Of a stretch of 64,000 nt of DNA, positions 62,825 through 64,000 are shown piece after piece. Every line of letters begins with the position of its first letter. Within the stretch, counting starts at the first letter, position 1. A program made the translations under genes and the position numbers. The stretch is from Sandaracinaceae bacterium (lineage in GTDB: Bacteria > Myxococcota_A > Polyangia > Polyangiales > Sandaracinaceae). Where the stretch lies: the NCBI GenBank assembly GCA_040218145.1, contig JAVJQK010000135.1:37217-101216 (forward strand). The letters are read 5' to 3'. Below the pieces are notes generated by a model. That model was given only the letters and a program-made list of their open reading frames with translations, was not told the DNA's origin and did no database searches.

Positions 62825-63589
62825 ATGACCTTCGCTGCGCTCGCCCTCGCCACGCCGATCTTCGGCTTCGCCCTCACGCCGCCGTCGGTGGACCTCTCGA
62901 TGAGCCCACCGCCCAACAGCGTGTTCACGCCGCCCGTGTTCGCGCAGGTCGGCGGCGGCGATCCGTCGGAGGACGAGGCCCCCGAGGCCGAGGCGCCTGC
63001 CGATGACGTTGCCGAGGACGCCGAGGACAGCGCGCCCAGCGGCGGCGACGACATGAGCGACTTCGCCGCGCAGCTCCGCCAGCGCCGGGACATCGCGACG
63101 ATTCACCGCGCCTTCGGGATCGCGACGTGGGGCGCGATGCTGGTGACCGTCGTGCTGGGCTTCATCCAGTACTACAACCTCTACGGCTTCGGCGGCCGCG
63201 AGGACGCGCCCTGCGTGACCGGCGACGCGGTCTTCGGCCAGGACCAGTGCTGGGGCATCCCGTGGCCGCACCGGATCGCGGCGATGACCACCACCGCGCT
63301 CTACGGGGTCACGTTCACGCTCTCGTTCGTCATGCCCGACCCGGCAGGGGTCAGCGAAGGGGACGGAGAGTTCGCAGAGACGCTCCGCATGCACAAGACG
63401 CTGCGCTGGGTCCACCTCGCGGGCATGGTCGCGCAGGTCTTCCTCGGCTTCGCGACCGCGCAGAACTGGTTCGGCATCGACCGCGCGAACGACTTCGACG
63501 CGCAGCGCGCGCTGGCGACGGTGCACCAAGGCATCGGCTGGGCGACGTTCGGCGTGTTGACGGCGGCCGGCGCCATCATGGTGTTCTAG
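62825..63589 (+). CDS. Four-helix membrane protein with b561-like histidines (paralogue)
   Basis: 254 residues from ATG 62825; an overlapping GTG at 62822 is possible. Paralogue of the protein at 13974-14636. After an N-terminal hydrophobic segment and a longer Asp/Glu/Ala/Pro linker, the four helices carry the same histidines: His94 (TIHRAFGIATW), His149 (WPHRIAA), His190 and His197 (MHKTLRWVHLAG), His234 (VHQGIGWATFG). Cys130 and Cys142 are also conserved. The ending FGVLTAAGAIMVF is nearly identical. Unlike its paralogue it has no cytochrome c gene attached. Haem binding is inferred. Confidence 0.7.
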   Translation: MTFAALALATPIFGFALTPPSVDLSMSPPPNSVFTPPVFAQVGGGDPSEDEAPEAEAPADDVAEDAEDSAPSGGDDMSDFAAQLRQRRDIATIHRAFGIATWGAMLVTVVLGFIQYYNLYGFGGREDAPCVTGDAVFGQDQCWGIPWPHRIAAMTTTALYGVTFTLSFVMPDPAGVSEGDGEFAETLRMHKTLRWVHLAGMVAQVFLGFATAQNWFGIDRANDFDAQRALATVHQGIGWATFGVLTAAGAIMVF

Positions 63590-63600
63590 CGGGCGGCGTC

Positions 63601-63680
63601 TTGCCCGCGAATCAGCGTTCACAGCTCTCGAGGAGCGCGACGAGACAGCTTGCTCGAGCTGCCCGAGCGCCGTCTGCGCG
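63601..63680. repeat. 165-bp repeat family, diverged partial copy C
   Basis: Starts TTGCCCGCGAAT and shares 'gagctg(g/c)ccgagcgccgtctgc' and the interior 'gagcgcgacg' with copies A and B at 20.6-20.9 kb. The right half with the terminal hairpin is not recognisable. It lies just after a stop codon, as copy A lies shortly after a gene, so the family may favour gene ends. Confidence 0.55.
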
Positions 63681-63810
63681 CGGTGATCTCGAGCCAGGCG
63701 GCCACTCCGTAGTAGCGGGCACAGGCAAGGCGGCGGGGCGCGGTTCGCCGGGGTGAGCGAGCCGCCGCGCGCAGGGCGGATCCGGCGACGGCATCCGCCT
63801 CTTGCGACGC

Positions 63811-64000
63811 ATCGCCTCGGCGACCGCCTCCGCATCCGCGACCGCCTCCGCGGCCGCCTCGTATCCGCCTCCGCGACCGCCTCCGCGACCGCCTCCGCGA
63901 CCGCCTCCGCGACCGCCTCCGCGACCGCCTCCGCGACCGCCTCCGCGACCGCCTCCGCGACCGCCTCCGCGACCGCCTCCGCGACCGCCTCCGCGACCGC
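63811..64000. repeat. 12-bp tandem repeat running off the window
   Basis: CGCGACCGCCTC is repeated about eleven times without change from about 63866 to the right edge, preceded by variant copies. Its six-base half-units resemble the TCCGCG family at 340-585. No start codon or domain precedes it, so coding is unsupported. Total length cannot be judged. Confidence 0.88.

Noticed and set aside
63811..64000. Start of a repeat-rich surface protein at the right edge
   Set aside because: No start codon with ribosome-binding site or signal peptide precedes the repeat; cannot be judged without sequence beyond the window.

Overview
The window is a very GC-rich stretch (roughly 70% by eye) of a chromosome that looks myxobacterial, most likely order Polyangiales and near Sandaracinaceae. 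The evidence is the density of lipoproteins with Asp-Ala-Gly linkers behind the lipobox, an IgGFc-binding-type cell-surface lipoprotein, a MYXO-CTERM-like Gly-Cys-Gly-Cys C-terminus, a eukaryote-type Ser/Thr kinase, FHA and VWA proteins, a DUF4423-type regulator, and long hexanucleotide tracts. The taxonomic placement is inference; there is no rRNA here.

Layout. 1-1.3 kb: the tail of an Obg-like GTPase, then a non-coding hexanucleotide island. 1.3-13 kb: surface and secreted lipoproteins (beta-propellers, one with a haem-c motif; an IgGFc-binding-type protein; a beta-helix protein) with a truncated cardiolipin synthase among them. 12.8-15.1 kb: a DUF4423-type regulator, a four-helix membrane protein with b561-like histidines, and a two-CxxCH lipoprotein, together a candidate electron-transfer module whose membrane component has a paralogue at 62.8-63.6 kb. 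15-20.5 kb: a two-FHA protein, a sulfatase-fold lipoprotein with Thr in place of the formylglycine Cys, and a PHP-domain protein. 20.5-24 kb: two copies of a 165-bp repeat and two tandem paralogous histidine kinases. 24-29.9 kb: a protein of about twenty short Phe/Pro/Trp repeats overlapping hisS, and a Ser/Thr kinase. 29.9-33.4 kb: a MoxR ATPase, a VWA protein and a 40-residue membrane peptide, then a VWA lipoprotein. 33.4-35.2 kb: a debris zone of gene remnants.

36.6-46.5 kb holds core metabolism: deoC with a double-domain aldehyde dehydrogenase, an intact cardiolipin synthase, then a rightward run (YceD-like, rpmF, fabG, acpP, fabF, rpiB, small Cys protein) in which plsX, fabH and fabD are absent from their usual place. 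46.5-49.4 kb: a lipoprotein, endonuclease V, a MYXO-CTERM-like protein and an ArsC-family protein. 49.4-54.1 kb: the RNA-repair locus rtcR/rtcBA with a strong sigma-54 promoter match, followed directly by a 41-bp minisatellite of about 17 units. 54.2-63.6 kb: convergent secreted paralogues, an ATP-grasp enzyme, a patatin, an outer-membrane barrel, an M18 aminopeptidase, a serine-hydrolase lipoprotein and HMG-CoA lyase. The window ends in a 12-bp repeat tract.

The most unusual signals are the 41-bp array beside rtcBA, the b561-like/dihaem pair and its paralogue, the Phe/Pro-repeat protein overlapping hisS, the dispersed 165-bp repeat family and the double aldehyde dehydrogenase. All functional statements are read from sequence motifs and gene context only.
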